Counted from the first letter of the stretch, positions 50,214 to 59,792 are shown. The stretch is DNA of 64,000 bases from Dorea longicatena (GCF_024168045.1 NZ_CP100126.1:451501-515500), one strand, 5' to 3'. Made by a program: numbers and translations. The notes: a model not told the origin generated them from the sequence alone.

Positions 50214-51431
50214 ATGAAAGCTTACGAAAGATTTTTAAAGTATGTGTCTGTATGGACGACAAGTGATGAGACGAGCGAGACGGTTCCATCGGCAGACAGG
50301 GAACTGGTACTTGCAGAGTTACTGGTGGAAGAGATGAAAGAACTGGGAATTGAAGATGCAAGAGTGGATGAGAAAGGATATGTATACGGATCTGTTCCTG
50401 CAACACCGGGATGTGAAAATGCATCTGCACTGGGACTGATCGCGCATATGGATACAGCACTGGATGCGCCGGGAGACAATATTCATCCGCAGATCATCGA
50501 GAATTACGATGGCAAAGACGTAGTACTTGGAACAAGCGGAAAGACGATCAAAGTAGAAGAATTTCCATATCTGGCAGATTTAAAAGGACGGACTTTGATC
50601 ACAACGGACGGAACGACACTTCTTGGGGCAGATGACAAAGCAGGAATTGCAGAAGTACTGACTGTTGTAGAAGAGATCCTGACAGACGGAACTCCACATG
50701 GAAAAATTTGTATCGGATTCACACCGGATGAAGAGATCGCAAGGGGAGCGAAGCATTTCGATGTAGAAGGATTCGGAGCAGATTACGGATATACTTTAGA
50801 TGGAAGCGCCGAAGGTGAGATCCAGTATGAGAACTTCAATGCATCTACAGCATTTATCACGATCCATGGTGTCAGTGTACATACAGGAACTGCAAAAGAT
50901 GTACTGGTGAATTCGCAGACGATCGGAACAGAATTCCACCAGATGCTGCCGGTATCAGAAAGACCGGAGACAACGGAAGGGTACGAAGGATTCTATCACC
51001 TGGTAAGCTTTCATGGAAATGTTACAGAGACAAAGATGAAGTACTTTATCCGTGACTTTGATACAGAAGGATTCCATGCAAGAGCAGCAAAAATGCAGGA
51101 GATTGCAGGCAGTCTGAATGAAAAGTATGGAGCAGGAACGGTTGAAATTGAGATCGTAGAATCTTATTACAATATGCGTGAAAAGATCAAACCATGTATG
51201 CAGCTCATTGAATATGCGAAGAAAGCGGCCGAGAATGCAGATATCGTTCCGGATGTTGCGCCAATACGCGGGGGAACGGATGGTGCAAGATTAAGCTTCA
51301 AAGGACTTCCTTGTCCGAATCTTGGAACAGGCGGATATGCATTCCACGGGGTATATGAGCACATTACAGTAGAAGGAATGGATAAAGCTGTTGTGATGGT
51401 AAAAGATATCGTTGGTATGTTTGCAAAATAA
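50214..51431 (+). CDS. pepT: Peptidase T (tripeptide aminopeptidase)
   Basis: This 405-residue M20-family zinc peptidase removes the N-terminal residue of tripeptides in the cytoplasm. Metal ligands: LIAHMDTALDAPGDN (His, Asp), LGADDKAGIAEVLT (bridging Asp), FTPDEEIARGAKHFD (catalytic Glu pair) and YTLDGSAEGEI (Asp). The last ligand His is near the C-terminus in YEHITVEGMDK. Full length. GAGG precedes the ATG at 50214. An upstream frame from 50169 is less likely. It is followed after 129 bases by an M18 aminopeptidase gene, so peptide use is the theme of this segment. Confidence 0.95.
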   Translation: MKAYERFLKYVSVWTTSDETSETVPSADRELVLAELLVEEMKELGIEDARVDEKGYVYGSVPATPGCENASALGLIAHMDTALDAPGDNIHPQIIENYDGKDVVLGTSGKTIKVEEFPYLADLKGRTLITTDGTTLLGADDKAGIAEVLTVVEEILTDGTPHGKICIGFTPDEEIARGAKHFDVEGFGADYGYTLDGSAEGEIQYENFNASTAFITIHGVSVHTGTAKDVLVNSQTIGTEFHQMLPVSERPETTEGYEGFYHLVSFHGNVTETKMKYFIRDFDTEGFHARAAKMQEIAGSLNEKYGAGTVEIEIVESYYNMREKIKPCMQLIEYAKKAAENADIVPDVAPIRGGTDGARLSFKGLPCPNLGTGGYAFHGVYEHITVEGMDKAVVMVKDIVGMFAK

Positions 51432-51560
51432 ACAGGGATTTCTTTGGCGGTTGGTGCTTGTTTGCAATGACGATCTGATGTATTATGGGGAAGTACAGTA
51501 AAGAACCGTTTACATTTGTCAGACAGGAACGGAACAAAACGGAAGATGAAGAGGAATATA

Positions 51561-52880
51561 ATGGAAACAAATATCATATCAGAACTGACAACATTTATAG
51601 AACATGCACCGACAGCATTTCATGCGGTTGCAGAGTTAAAAGAGATCCTGAAGCAGGAAGGATTCGAAGAATTAAAAGAGTCAGAAAAGTGGAAGATCAA
51701 ACCTGGGAAAAGATACTATGTAACAAGAAATAATTCCAGTATCATTGCAGTAAAAGCCGGAAAAGAACTGGACAACTACAGTTTCCATGTGACAGCATCA
51801 CACAGTGATTCGCCGGCATTTAAACTGAAAGAAAATGCGGAGATTGAGGTCGCAAAGAAATATACGGTACTGAATACCGAAGGTTACGGCGGTATGATCT
51901 GCCAGACATGGTTCGACAGACCATTGTCACTGGCCGGAAGAGTTATGGTTAAGAATGGGGAAAGAATCGAAACCAGACTTGTGAAGGTGGACAGAGATCT
52001 TCTGATGATTCCGAGTCTTGCAATTCATATGGACCGGAAAGTGAATGAAGGAAGAGCTGTTAATAAACAGATTGATATGTTACCGGTATTATCGGGAAGC
52101 GTGAAAGAACAAGGAGAGGTAAGATCCTTAGTTGCAGAAGAATTGGGATTAAAAGATACGGATATCTATGGCATGGATCTGTTCTTGTATAACCGTATGG
52201 AAGCGGTCAGATGGGGAAGCAACCGTGAATTTATCGGGTGTCCGAGACTGGATGATCTGCAGTGTGCATTTACATCTATGAAAGGATTCCTGGCAGCGGA
52301 AAATGAACAGAATATCAATGTCTATGCCTGTTTTGATAACGAAGAAGTGGGTTCGGGAACAAAACAGGGAGCTGCATCTACATTTCTTTATGATGTATTG
52401 TGGCGAATGAACAAAGCACTTGGAAAGAACGAAGAGGAATTCTACCGTGCAGTAGCAGGAAGCTTTATGCTGAGCTGTGACAATGCCCATGCGGTACACC
52501 CGAATTACAGGCAGAAGACGGATGCGACAAACTGCGTCTATATGAATGACGGCATTGTGATCAAATCACATGCCGGACAGAAATATACGAGTGATGCGGT
52601 CAGTGTGGCAGTATTCAGGATGATCTGCGAAAAAGCAGGCGTACCATTACAGTATTTTGCTAATCGTTCGGATGAAGCCGGGGGAAGTACATTGGGGAAT
52701 ATTGCGATGACGCAGGTGTCCATGAATACAGTGGATATTGGATTACCGCAGCTTGCCATGCACTCGGCCTATGAGACGGCCGGTGTAAAGGACACGGAGT
52801 ATATGGTGAAAGCGGTAGAGACATTTTATGCATCGCATATACAGGCTGATTCGGATGGAAATTATCAGATTAACCAGTAG
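51561..52880 (+). CDS. M18-family aminopeptidase
   Basis: This 439-residue zinc aminopeptidase of the aspartyl aminopeptidase family (ApeB-like) starts TTFIEHAPTAFHAVAELKEI. Metal ligands are in VTASHSDSPAFKLK (His), NEEVGSGTKQGAAS (Glu) and MHSAYETAG (His), with NAHAVHPNY as the family's central block. It frees acidic and other N-terminal residues from peptides. GAGG, six bases before the ATG at 51561, fixes the start. It probably shares control with pepT. The GntR gene follows after 30 bases and may be in the same transcript. Confidence 0.93.
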   Translation: METNIISELTTFIEHAPTAFHAVAELKEILKQEGFEELKESEKWKIKPGKRYYVTRNNSSIIAVKAGKELDNYSFHVTASHSDSPAFKLKENAEIEVAKKYTVLNTEGYGGMICQTWFDRPLSLAGRVMVKNGERIETRLVKVDRDLLMIPSLAIHMDRKVNEGRAVNKQIDMLPVLSGSVKEQGEVRSLVAEELGLKDTDIYGMDLFLYNRMEAVRWGSNREFIGCPRLDDLQCAFTSMKGFLAAENEQNINVYACFDNEEVGSGTKQGAASTFLYDVLWRMNKALGKNEEEFYRAVAGSFMLSCDNAHAVHPNYRQKTDATNCVYMNDGIVIKSHAGQKYTSDAVSVAVFRMICEKAGVPLQYFANRSDEAGGSTLGNIAMTQVSMNTVDIGLPQLAMHSAYETAGVKDTEYMVKAVETFYASHIQADSDGNYQINQ

Positions 52881-52910
52881 TTAGAAAAATAAGACAGGAT
52901 AACAGAAGTT

Positions 52911-53603
52911 ATGACAGAATTAGGATATAAGACATTACGTGAAAGTATTGTAGATATTATAAGAAAACGGATCATTAACAGGGAATTGCAGCCGGGGCAG
53001 AAGATTGTCGAACAGGAACTCGCAAAGGAATTCCAGACCAGTCGTGCGCCGATCAGAGAGGCACTGCGCGAACTGGAGAACGAAGGCCTGGTAGAATATG
53101 TAAGAAATGCCGGATGTTCTGTGAAAGAGATCACATTCGAAGAATCATTTGAAATCTATCTGATGCGTGCGAATTATGAGATTATGGCAGTGCGTCTTCT
53201 GGGAGGAAAGATACCGGAAGAAACGCTGCAGGAGATGGAAAAAATCCTGGAACGCATGAAGAATCTGGATGTGGACGAATATGATCAGCTGTTTTCATAT
53301 GATAATAAGTTCCACAGCTGTCTGATCAGAATGACCGGAATGAAAAGTTTGTATAAGGCATGGAAAAGTCTGAATTATGGGAATATCGTAACGGGGTATA
53401 ATCTGGCATCGGACAAAAAAGCAGTAATCACACGACAATATCCGATACATAAAGAACTGCTGGAAGCATGCAAGAGCAGGAAGAAAGAAGAAATCTGCAG
53501 GGTATTGTCGGATCATTATATGAGTACGATCCACAGACTTTTAAAAGAACAGGGAATGACGGAAGCAGACACGAAGTTTTCACTGGACTTTCTGATTTCA
53601 TAA
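52911..53603 (+). CDS. GntR-family regulator (FadR subfamily, FCD domain)
   Basis: This 230-residue regulator has a winged helix at residues 1-75 (TLRESIVDIIRKRIINRELQ, TSRAPIREALRELENEGLVE) and an FCD domain with metal/ligand residues in SYDNKFHSCLIRM, PIHKELLEACKS and LSDHYMSTIHR. It lies just after the two peptidase genes. TTGTCGACA-type palindromes upstream of pepT (50135) and of the small membrane-protein gene (53862) are likely binding sites, so it may control peptide or amino-acid use. The ribosome site is weak. Confidence 0.93.
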   Translation: MTELGYKTLRESIVDIIRKRIINRELQPGQKIVEQELAKEFQTSRAPIREALRELENEGLVEYVRNAGCSVKEITFEESFEIYLMRANYEIMAVRLLGGKIPEETLQEMEKILERMKNLDVDEYDQLFSYDNKFHSCLIRMTGMKSLYKAWKSLNYGNIVTGYNLASDKKAVITRQYPIHKELLEACKSRKKEEICRVLSDHYMSTIHRLLKEQGMTEADTKFSLDFLIS

Positions 53604-53861
53604 AGAAGTCGTAGAGGGATCTTGGAGAGCATGATTCCGGGAAAATGAATGATGGATGAAAAAGAGAAATGTTGGTGTAATGACACAGGCATTTCTTTTT
53701 TTGTCATGTGTTGTAAGGAGATGCCTGTAACGATCTTTTTAGTATGTAGCAGGTTTTGAAATGACAGATGTTGTGCATAAAATACAAAAAGAGATATAAA
53801 ATACAAATAATATGTTGAAAAACATACAAAAATATGATATATTACATTCAATCATTGACGA

Positions 53862-53871
53862 TTGTCGACAA
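53862..53871. promoter_or_regulatory. Perfect palindrome TTGTCGACAA, candidate GntR operator
   Basis: Lies downstream of a possible promoter (GATATATTAC near 53836) and about 36 bases before the start of the small membrane-protein gene. Same core as at 50135. Confidence 0.45.
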
Positions 53872-53907
53872 AAGATATTAAAGCTTGCAGAACGTCCACA
53901 GGGAGAT

Positions 53908-54132
53908 ATGAATATGTTCAAAAAAGTAGGACTTGGATTTCTGTTTGTCGGACTGGCATTTGGTGTGATGGCATTATGTGAAATTACCCGTGGAGTCGGA
54001 GCAGATGCTTCGGTAAAAGCAAGTGTACTCTGGCCGGTATTCATCGGAATTTGTGCGATCATGCTGATATTTACCGTGTTGTTATTTGCTGCAAACCAGA
54101 AGCTGAATAGTCTGGTTGAGGGAGAAGAGTAG
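53908..54132 (+). CDS. Small two-helix membrane protein of unknown function
   Basis: This 74-residue protein has two hydrophobic helices (VGLGFLFVGLAFGVMALC near residues 6-23 and VLWPVFIGICAIMLIFTVLL near residues 38-57), a short loop and an acidic C-terminus (NSLVEGEE). The ATG at 53908 follows GGGAG; the longer frame from 53812 overlaps the promoter and operator-like palindrome. I do not recognise a family. It is followed by a strong terminator, so it is a unit of its own. Confidence 0.7.
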   Translation: MNMFKKVGLGFLFVGLAFGVMALCEITRGVGADASVKASVLWPVFIGICAIMLIFTVLLFAANQKLNSLVEGEE

Positions 54133-54168
54133 AAAAATATATCATCTGAAGCAGTCATAGGAAGGAAA

Positions 54169-54208
54169 GATGTACTCCTCTTTGCACAAAAAAAGAGGAG
54201 TACATCTT
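54169..54208. terminator. Strong hairpin terminator between the small membrane-protein gene and yitT-like gene
   Basis: GATGTACTCCTCTTT pairs perfectly with AAAGAGGAGTACATC around GCACAAAA, followed by TTTG. Confidence 0.85.
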
Positions 54209-54240
54209 TGTGCAGAAATATTGAATTAAGGAAGAATGAA

Positions 54241-55089
54241 ATGAAGATAACAAAAAAAGAATTTATTATGATGCTAGGCGGCATGTTCTTAATGTCGGCA
54301 GCTGTATATTATGAAATGATGCCAAATAATCTGGTGCTTGGAAGTCTGTCAGGACTGGTTCTTGTTCTGGTAAAGATCATTCCGTTACCGGTATCGACAA
54401 TTACATTTGTCTTAAATATGGTACTGTTGGTCATAGGGTATATTTTTATCGGCAGGGAATTCGGTGTGAAGACCGTTCTTGCATCACTTATGCTTCCGAT
54501 GTATCTGAGGATTTTTGAGATACTGACTCCGCATGTGGAATCCTTGTCCGGGAATATCGTGATCGATCTGGTATGCTTCATGATCGTGGTTGGTGCAGGA
54601 CAGGCCGTCTTATTTAACATGAATGCATCCAGCGGGGGAATTGATATTGTTGCGAAGTTGATCAATAAGTATCTTGGATTTAAAATAGGACAGAGTATTA
54701 CGATCATAGGTGTGCTCATATCGATGGCAGCAATCTTTGTATATGATCGAGAGACAATGGTAATAAGTCTTGTTGGTACGTTGATCTATGGTCAGGTATT
54801 AGACCGGTTCTGTGATGGATTCCATGTGCGTAAGAAAGTATCCATTCTTTCAAAGGAGCATGAAAAAATTCAGAGTTATATTGTAAGGGAATTACGCAGA
54901 GGTGCGACGATTTATCCGGCATATGGAGGCCTGGATCATGCAGAGCATGTAGAAGTTGTAACGATATTAGAAAAGAATGAATATGGAAAATTATTATCTT
55001 TCATCCACGAAACAGATGAACATGCATTTGTGACCGTCAGTACCGTAAATGAAGTAGTCGGAGCCTGGAATACAGTGAAAAGCAGATAA
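54241..55089 (+). CDS. YitT-family membrane protein with DUF2179 domain
   Basis: This 282-residue protein has five membrane helices in the first 190 residues (MLGGMFLMSAAVYYEMM, ITFVLNMVLLVIGYIFIG, IDLVCFMIVVGAGQAVLFN and others, with NASSGGIDIVAKLINKYLG between) and a cytoplasmic DUF2179 domain at the end (LRRGATIYPAYGG, HEVEVV-like HVEVVTILEKNEYGKLLSFI). Function of the family is unknown; transport is suspected. AGGAAG fits the ATG at 54241. It has terminators on both sides and is monocistronic. Confidence 0.88.
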   Translation: MKITKKEFIMMLGGMFLMSAAVYYEMMPNNLVLGSLSGLVLVLVKIIPLPVSTITFVLNMVLLVIGYIFIGREFGVKTVLASLMLPMYLRIFEILTPHVESLSGNIVIDLVCFMIVVGAGQAVLFNMNASSGGIDIVAKLINKYLGFKIGQSITIIGVLISMAAIFVYDRETMVISLVGTLIYGQVLDRFCDGFHVRKKVSILSKEHEKIQSYIVRELRRGATIYPAYGGLDHAEHVEVVTILEKNEYGKLLSFIHETDEHAFVTVSTVNEVVGAWNTVKSR

Positions 55090-55160
55090 AAATACATTCC
55101 CGGATAACTGAAACATCGACGAAAAAAGAGAGATTGGATTTTTATCGGGAATGTATTTTA
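55088..55160. terminator. Bidirectional terminator
   Basis: AAAATACATTCCCGGATAA pairs with TTTATCGGGAATGTATTTT, separating the convergent yitT-like and aminotransferase genes. Confidence 0.85.
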
Positions 55161-55194
55161 TCTATGTACTATTTAAGGATGGCTGTTGCTCATA

Positions 55195-56412
55195 TTATTT
55201 CTGCTTATATCCGTCAAGGAATGTTCCCATCCGGCGAATCGCATCACTTAAGATATCTGCCTGCGGAAGCATGACAATACGGAAATGATCCGGATCTTTC
55301 CAGTCGAATCCACTGCCCGGAACGAGCAGGATATTGGTGGCATCCAGCAGATCATGAGCAAATTGCTTGTCATTGGTGATATTAAATTTCTTCACGTCCA
55401 GTTTCGGGAAGACATAGAATGCAGCGTCATTTTTTACAAATGACAGACCGTTGATCTTCTCAAGTTCACGAACGGTCGCTTCACGCTGCTCATAGATTCT
55501 GCCGCCCGGCCGTACCATAGAAGCAGGTGTATCCATATCATCAAGAGCTGCAGGGATGACGATCTGTGCCATGGTATTGGCGCACAGACGCAGAGATGTT
55601 AACTGGATGATGCCCTGTCTGTAATCTTCGGTCAGTTCTCTTGGACCGCTGATGACCATCCATCCGCAGCGGTATCCGCACAGACAGTGTGATTTGGACA
55701 GACCGTTTAATGTAATGACCGGAACATCCTCTGTCAGTGAAGCAAGAGAGATGTGCTGTTTGCCATCCATAACGAGACGGTCATAGATTTCATCTGCAAA
55801 GATCAGAAGGCCGAATTCTCTTGCAATCTGGATGATCTCGAGAAGGATTTCCTTCGGATAGAGAACACCGGTCGGGTTGTTCGGATTGATGATAACGATT
55901 GCTTTTGTCTTATCTGTAATCTTGGAACGGATATCCTGAATGTCCGGATACCAGTTGGCCTGTTCATCACAGGTATAGAAGACCGGTTTACCGTCTTCGA
56001 GATATACGGAATTGCCCCAAAGGGAGTAACTAGGAGAAGGAACTAAGACCTCATCTCCATCATTTAACAAAGGTGTTAAGGCGAAAGATACCACTTCGCT
56101 GACACCGTTACCGATGAATACATCATCTGATGTGATACCGTTGATACCTTTACTGGTCTCATAATCACAGATTGCCTGTCTTGCCTGAGGCATTCCTTTG
56201 AAATCACAGTAGCCGACACCGTCCTGCATGTGTTTCATCAGAGCGTTTTTGATGCTGTCAGGCAGACCAAAGCCAAAGGTTGCAGGATTCCCGGTATTTA
56301 ATTTTAAGATATCGATCCCCTGTTTCTGGCGTTTCATAGCTTCTACGAATAATGGACCACGGATATCAGAGTGTACTGGTTTCATGCGCCCGGCGCGTAC
56401 GATTGGTTTCAT
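55195..56412 (-). CDS. PLP-dependent class I/II aminotransferase (AlaA/AlaT-like)
   Basis: This 405-residue enzyme of the alanine aminotransferase group transfers amino groups between alanine, glutamate and keto acids. It opens with KPIVRAGRMKPVHSDIRGPL; the PLP lysine is in ITLNGLSKSHCLCGYRCGW, the PLP-contacting NNPTG in VIINPNNPTGVLY and DEIYDR in IFADEIYDRLV, and the substrate Arg in HFRIVMLP. It is transcribed away from a LysR gene with a dyad in the shared control region, so it is the probable target of that regulator. Confidence 0.92.
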   Translation of the reverse strand: MKPIVRAGRMKPVHSDIRGPLFVEAMKRQKQGIDILKLNTGNPATFGFGLPDSIKNALMKHMQDGVGYCDFKGMPQARQAICDYETSKGINGITSDDVFIGNGVSEVVSFALTPLLNDGDEVLVPSPSYSLWGNSVYLEDGKPVFYTCDEQANWYPDIQDIRSKITDKTKAIVIINPNNPTGVLYPKEILLEIIQIAREFGLLIFADEIYDRLVMDGKQHISLASLTEDVPVITLNGLSKSHCLCGYRCGWMVISGPRELTEDYRQGIIQLTSLRLCANTMAQIVIPAALDDMDTPASMVRPGGRIYEQREATVRELEKINGLSFVKNDAAFYVFPKLDVKKFNITNDKQFAHDLLDATNILLVPGSGFDWKDPDHFRIVMLPQADILSDAIRRMGTFLDGYKQK

Positions 56413-56442
56413 AATTTTATTCCCCGCTTTATTATTTTATCT

Positions 56443-56477
56443 TTATTCCAATAAACCCCAAATTCATATTGGAATAA
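56443..56477. promoter_or_regulatory. Inverted repeat in the aminotransferase-LysR control region
   Basis: TTATTCCAATA (56443-56453) and TATTGGAATAA (56467-56477) form a perfect 11-bp dyad with 13-bp spacer, just upstream of the aminotransferase gene. It is a plausible LysR-regulator site. Confidence 0.6.
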
Positions 56478-56616
56478 TTGTTTTATTAATATAATGATAC
56501 GTCCGTGTGGACAGAGAATCCAATACTTATAGTGCTATAACAATTATAAGAGTCTGACTATAGCTGTCATGTGAAAAGGGAAAACAGATGATAGCAGGAT
56601 ATGAGAGGTTACGTGT

Positions 56617-57558
56617 ATGTTTGTATGGAAAAAATATGTTTATGAAGTGTATAAAGAAAGAAGTTTTACCAAAGCGGCACAGAATCTGTACATCAGTCAG
56701 CCGTCTTTGAGTGCAAGGATCAAAAAGATTGAAGAGATTATCGGGGAACCGTTATTTGACAGAAGTACAACACCGCTCCAGCTTACAGAGGTCGGAAAAG
56801 TATATATTGAGGCAGCGGAGGAGATCACCCAGATCGAACAGCGGGTAGAGAATTACATCAATGACCTGGCGGGTCTGAAGACGGGGAATCTTGCAGTAGG
56901 AGCAAGTACGCTGTTTGCCGCATATGTGGTACCGTCTCTGATCACCCAATTTAATCAGAAATTTCCGGATGTACATATTCAGCTGATAGAGGGGAATACA
57001 GCCGAACTGGAAGAAATGCTGGGCAGTAATGCGCTGGATTTTGTCATTGATAATTATCACTATGACAGTATTCTATATAATAAAGAATTATATTGCGAAG
57101 AAAATATATTACTTGCGGTTCCGAAACATTTTGCCGTAAATGAAGAACTGGGAATGTATCAGCTTTCTTATAAGAATATCAAAAATAAAAATTATCTGAA
57201 CCAGAAATATCCGGCAGTTCCGTTAGGGAGATTTGCGGATCTTCCGTTTATTATGCTGACACAGGGAAATGATACCAGAACCAGAGGAGACAGGCTGTGC
57301 CGAAACGTCGGATTTAAGCCCAATATCGTGCTGGAATTCAATCAGCAGTCGACAGCATATATGGCCTCGTCTACGCAGCTTGGAGCAACATTCATCAGTG
57401 ATATCCTGGTAAGCCAGCTCCCGACATTTGAAAACCTGGTGTATTACAAATTAGACGGAGAAGAAGCGAAGAGAAAAGTCTTCTTTTACTACAAAACACA
57501 CAAGTACAAAACACGTGTGATGGAGGAATTTATCAGAATGATGCATGAACAAATCTGA
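56617..57558 (+). CDS. LysR-family transcriptional regulator
   Basis: This 313-residue regulator has a winged helix at residues 1-60 (YKERSFTKAAQNLYISQPSL then SARIKKIEEIIGEPLFDRST) and a periplasmic-binding-like effector domain with LKTGNLAVGASTLFAAYVVP. The CysB-like second half contains LPFIMLTQGNDTRTRGDRLC. It is divergent from the aminotransferase, the classic LysR arrangement in which the regulator activates its neighbour. The effector is unknown. The ATG is preceded by a weak site (GAGAGG). Confidence 0.92.
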   Translation: MFVWKKYVYEVYKERSFTKAAQNLYISQPSLSARIKKIEEIIGEPLFDRSTTPLQLTEVGKVYIEAAEEITQIEQRVENYINDLAGLKTGNLAVGASTLFAAYVVPSLITQFNQKFPDVHIQLIEGNTAELEEMLGSNALDFVIDNYHYDSILYNKELYCEENILLAVPKHFAVNEELGMYQLSYKNIKNKNYLNQKYPAVPLGRFADLPFIMLTQGNDTRTRGDRLCRNVGFKPNIVLEFNQQSTAYMASSTQLGATFISDILVSQLPTFENLVYYKLDGEEAKRKVFFYYKTHKYKTRVMEEFIRMMHEQI

Positions 57559-57709
57559 AAAAAATGATAATATGCAAAAATTAATTAAAATGTAACATAA
57601 TTTCAGAGAATAGTAAAAAAATTATGCTATAATCATAATATATACATTAGGATAAATCGATTATCGGAAAGTAAATTTCCTGCAAGATAATAAAAAGGGG
57701 GCTTTTGAT

Positions 57710-57871
57710 ATGACAGAGAATTTGATCAAAGATGTAAAGAAAATCCAACAGGCACTTATTAATAAAGAATCTGTCGGGGACGAGTTTGAAGAGAAGATGG
57801 AAGCCATACATAAATTAGAAGAAGTTGCAGATTATCTGAAGGATGCACTTGGAAGAGGCATTGAGTTCTAA
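57710..57871 (+). CDS. Small helical protein of unknown function
   Basis: A 53-codon gene starts at ATG 57710, nine bases after an AAGGGGG ribosome site, and stops at 57869-57871, one base before the HAD gene. The product is one or two charged helices (NLIKDVKKIQQALINKESVG, MEAIHKLEEVADYLKDALG) without a membrane segment. The good ribosome site and tight spacing to the next gene support it as a real gene. No family is recognised. Confidence 0.65.
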   Translation: MTENLIKDVKKIQQALINKESVGDEFEEKMEAIHKLEEVADYLKDALGRGIEF

Positions 57872-57872
57872 A

Positions 57873-58520
57873 ATGGATATAAAAGCATTTATATTTGATA
57901 TGGATGGTCTGTTATTTGATTCTGAAAGAATTGTACAGCGCTCCTGGAAGATGGCAGGTGATGAACTGGGAATCCTACATATGGGGGATGTCATCTATCA
58001 CACACTTGGAATGAACCGCACAGGCAGGAATGAATATTTCAGAAAATATATCCGGGAAGACTTTCCATTTGAAGAATTTGGAAGACTGACACGGGATAAC
58101 TTCTGGAAAATTGTGGATAAAGAAGGTCTTCCACTGAAAAAAGGTGTAAAAGAACTGCTGGCATATGGAAAAGCACAAGGATATAAGATGGCGGTAGCGA
58201 CATCTTCCAGCAGAGAGTATGCTATGGGGAATCTTATCCGGGCCGGGATAGATCCCTATTTTGACAGTGTGATCTGTGGAGATATGGTTAAGAAAGCAAA
58301 GCCGGATCCGGAGATATATCAGAAAGCAAGTGAAAGTCTTGGAATACCGCCGGAATATTGCATGGCGTTTGAGGATGCTCCGGGAGGAATCCTGTCAGCA
58401 CATCAGGCAGGAATGAAGGTGATCATGGTGCCGGATCTTGTACAGCCGACGGAGGAGATACGGAAACTTACGTACCGGGTCTGCGATTCGTTGGCAGATG
58501 TAATAGGAATATTAAATTGA
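57873..58520 (+). CDS. HAD-superfamily phosphatase/phosphoglucomutase-like hydrolase
   Basis: This 215-residue protein has motif I FDMDGLLFDSE (nucleophile and acid Asp), motif II VATSSSR, motif III KKAKPDPEIY and motif IV FEDAPGGILSAH, which are those of the beta-phosphoglucomutase/GPP subgroup with an alpha-helical cap (residues 15-85). It acts on small phosphorylated sugars or polyols. The ATG at 57873 is one base after the stop of the small upstream gene; an earlier frame from 57843 overlaps that gene. The nearby polyol genes suggest sugar-phosphate substrates. Confidence 0.9.
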   Translation: MDIKAFIFDMDGLLFDSERIVQRSWKMAGDELGILHMGDVIYHTLGMNRTGRNEYFRKYIREDFPFEEFGRLTRDNFWKIVDKEGLPLKKGVKELLAYGKAQGYKMAVATSSSREYAMGNLIRAGIDPYFDSVICGDMVKKAKPDPEIYQKASESLGIPPEYCMAFEDAPGGILSAHQAGMKVIMVPDLVQPTEEIRKLTYRVCDSLADVIGILN

Positions 58521-58682
58521 GCCATTGGGATGGAGAAAAAAGAGTGGTATCTGTCCCGGTGGCTTGTTTTATATCTTTGTGCCTTGGGAAAAAGTTTTTT
58601 AGAAGCAACATATTTATTCTTTACAGAATAGCAAAAAAGGACTAAGATACTTTTGTAAAATAATTTATAAAAGAGGTCTGAT

Positions 58683-59792
58683 ATGGCAGGGCGAAATGAA
58701 AAAAAGAATATTACAAAATCTAAAATTGTAAACTATATCATCAATAATAAAATTATATCAAAGGCAGAACTGGCGCAGAATCTGAGCTTAAGTATGCCGA
58801 CGGTGCTTTCTAATGTAAACGAACTGATCGACCGGAATATGGTCATCGAGATAGGAGAATATGAATCTACCGGCGGTCGTAAAGCAAAACGGATAGGGAT
58901 TAATCCGGCATATAAATATGCAGTCGGTGTAGTGATCACAGCAAATCATCTGGGAATCGTATTGCTGAACATGCAGTATGAAATAGAAAAAATAATCTGG
59001 ATGCGGTTAAAATTTTCAACAGAAACATCTTATTGCTTAAAAGTAGCTGAAATGGTGGAGGACTTCCTGAAGGATGTAGAAGACCGGGAAAAGATATTAG
59101 GAATCGGAATTTCGATTCCCGGTATTATTGATCAGGCGAATAGAATGGTTGTGAAATCTCATGCACTGCAATTGGAGAATTTCAGTCTGAGCTTTCTGGA
59201 ACAGGTATTTTCTTATCCGGTGTATTTTGCAAATGATGCAAATGCTGCGATGATGGCAGAAGATATGCATGAATATCAGGATGCTGTGTATCTTTCGCTC
59301 AACAATACATTAGGCGGCGCATTCTGTATTAATGGAAAACTGGTGGCTGGTCAGAATCAGAAAGCAGGAGAATTCGGACATATGATTCTGGTGCCGGGAG
59401 GAAAGAAATGTTATTGCGGAAAAGCCGGGTGTGCAGATGCCTATTGCGCAGCCAGTGCATTGACTGATGAAGAGCAGGAAATGACGTTGGAACAATTTAT
59501 GGAAAAAGTGGAGCAGAAAAATACAAAGACTGTGGAAAAATGGAATCAGTATCTGGATAATCTGGCTATTTTGATTTCCAATCTGCGAATGGCGTATGAC
59601 ACAGATATCATACTTGGAGGAGAAGTCGGGGGGTATTTATCAGAGTATATGATACCACTGGGGGAAAAAGTGATGGCATATAATGGTTTTGAACATGATG
59701 TACGTTACTTAAAAAATTGCTCCTATAAAAGAGAGGCATCAGCTGTCGGAGCGGCAAAACATTTCCTCTCTGAATATATACAGCATTTATAA
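58683..59792 (+). CDS. ROK-family transcriptional regulator
   Basis: This 369-residue protein has residues 1-75 as a winged helix (ITKSKIVNYIINNKIISKAE, LSLSMPTVLSNVNELIDRN), then a ROK sugar-kinase-like fold: YFANDANAAMMAED, GEFGHMILVPGG and the zinc-binding KCYCGKAGCADAYC. The ATP phosphate loop (DIGGT in kinases) is absent at the domain start, so it is a regulator rather than a kinase. It precedes a polyol dehydrogenase and a sugar transporter and probably represses them, with the sugar as inducer. Confidence 0.9.
   Translation: MAGRNEKKNITKSKIVNYIINNKIISKAELAQNLSLSMPTVLSNVNELIDRNMVIEIGEYESTGGRKAKRIGINPAYKYAVGVVITANHLGIVLLNMQYEIEKIIWMRLKFSTETSYCLKVAEMVEDFLKDVEDREKILGIGISIPGIIDQANRMVVKSHALQLENFSLSFLEQVFSYPVYFANDANAAMMAEDMHEYQDAVYLSLNNTLGGAFCINGKLVAGQNQKAGEFGHMILVPGGKKCYCGKAGCADAYCAASALTDEEQEMTLEQFMEKVEQKNTKTVEKWNQYLDNLAILISNLRMAYDTDIILGGEVGGYLSEYMIPLGEKVMAYNGFEHDVRYLKNCSYKREASAVGAAKHFLSEYIQHL

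Noticed and set aside
54136..54240. Longer start of the YitT-family gene within the terminator
   Set aside because: The upstream frame begins in the terminator hairpin; AGGAAG fits the ATG at 54241.
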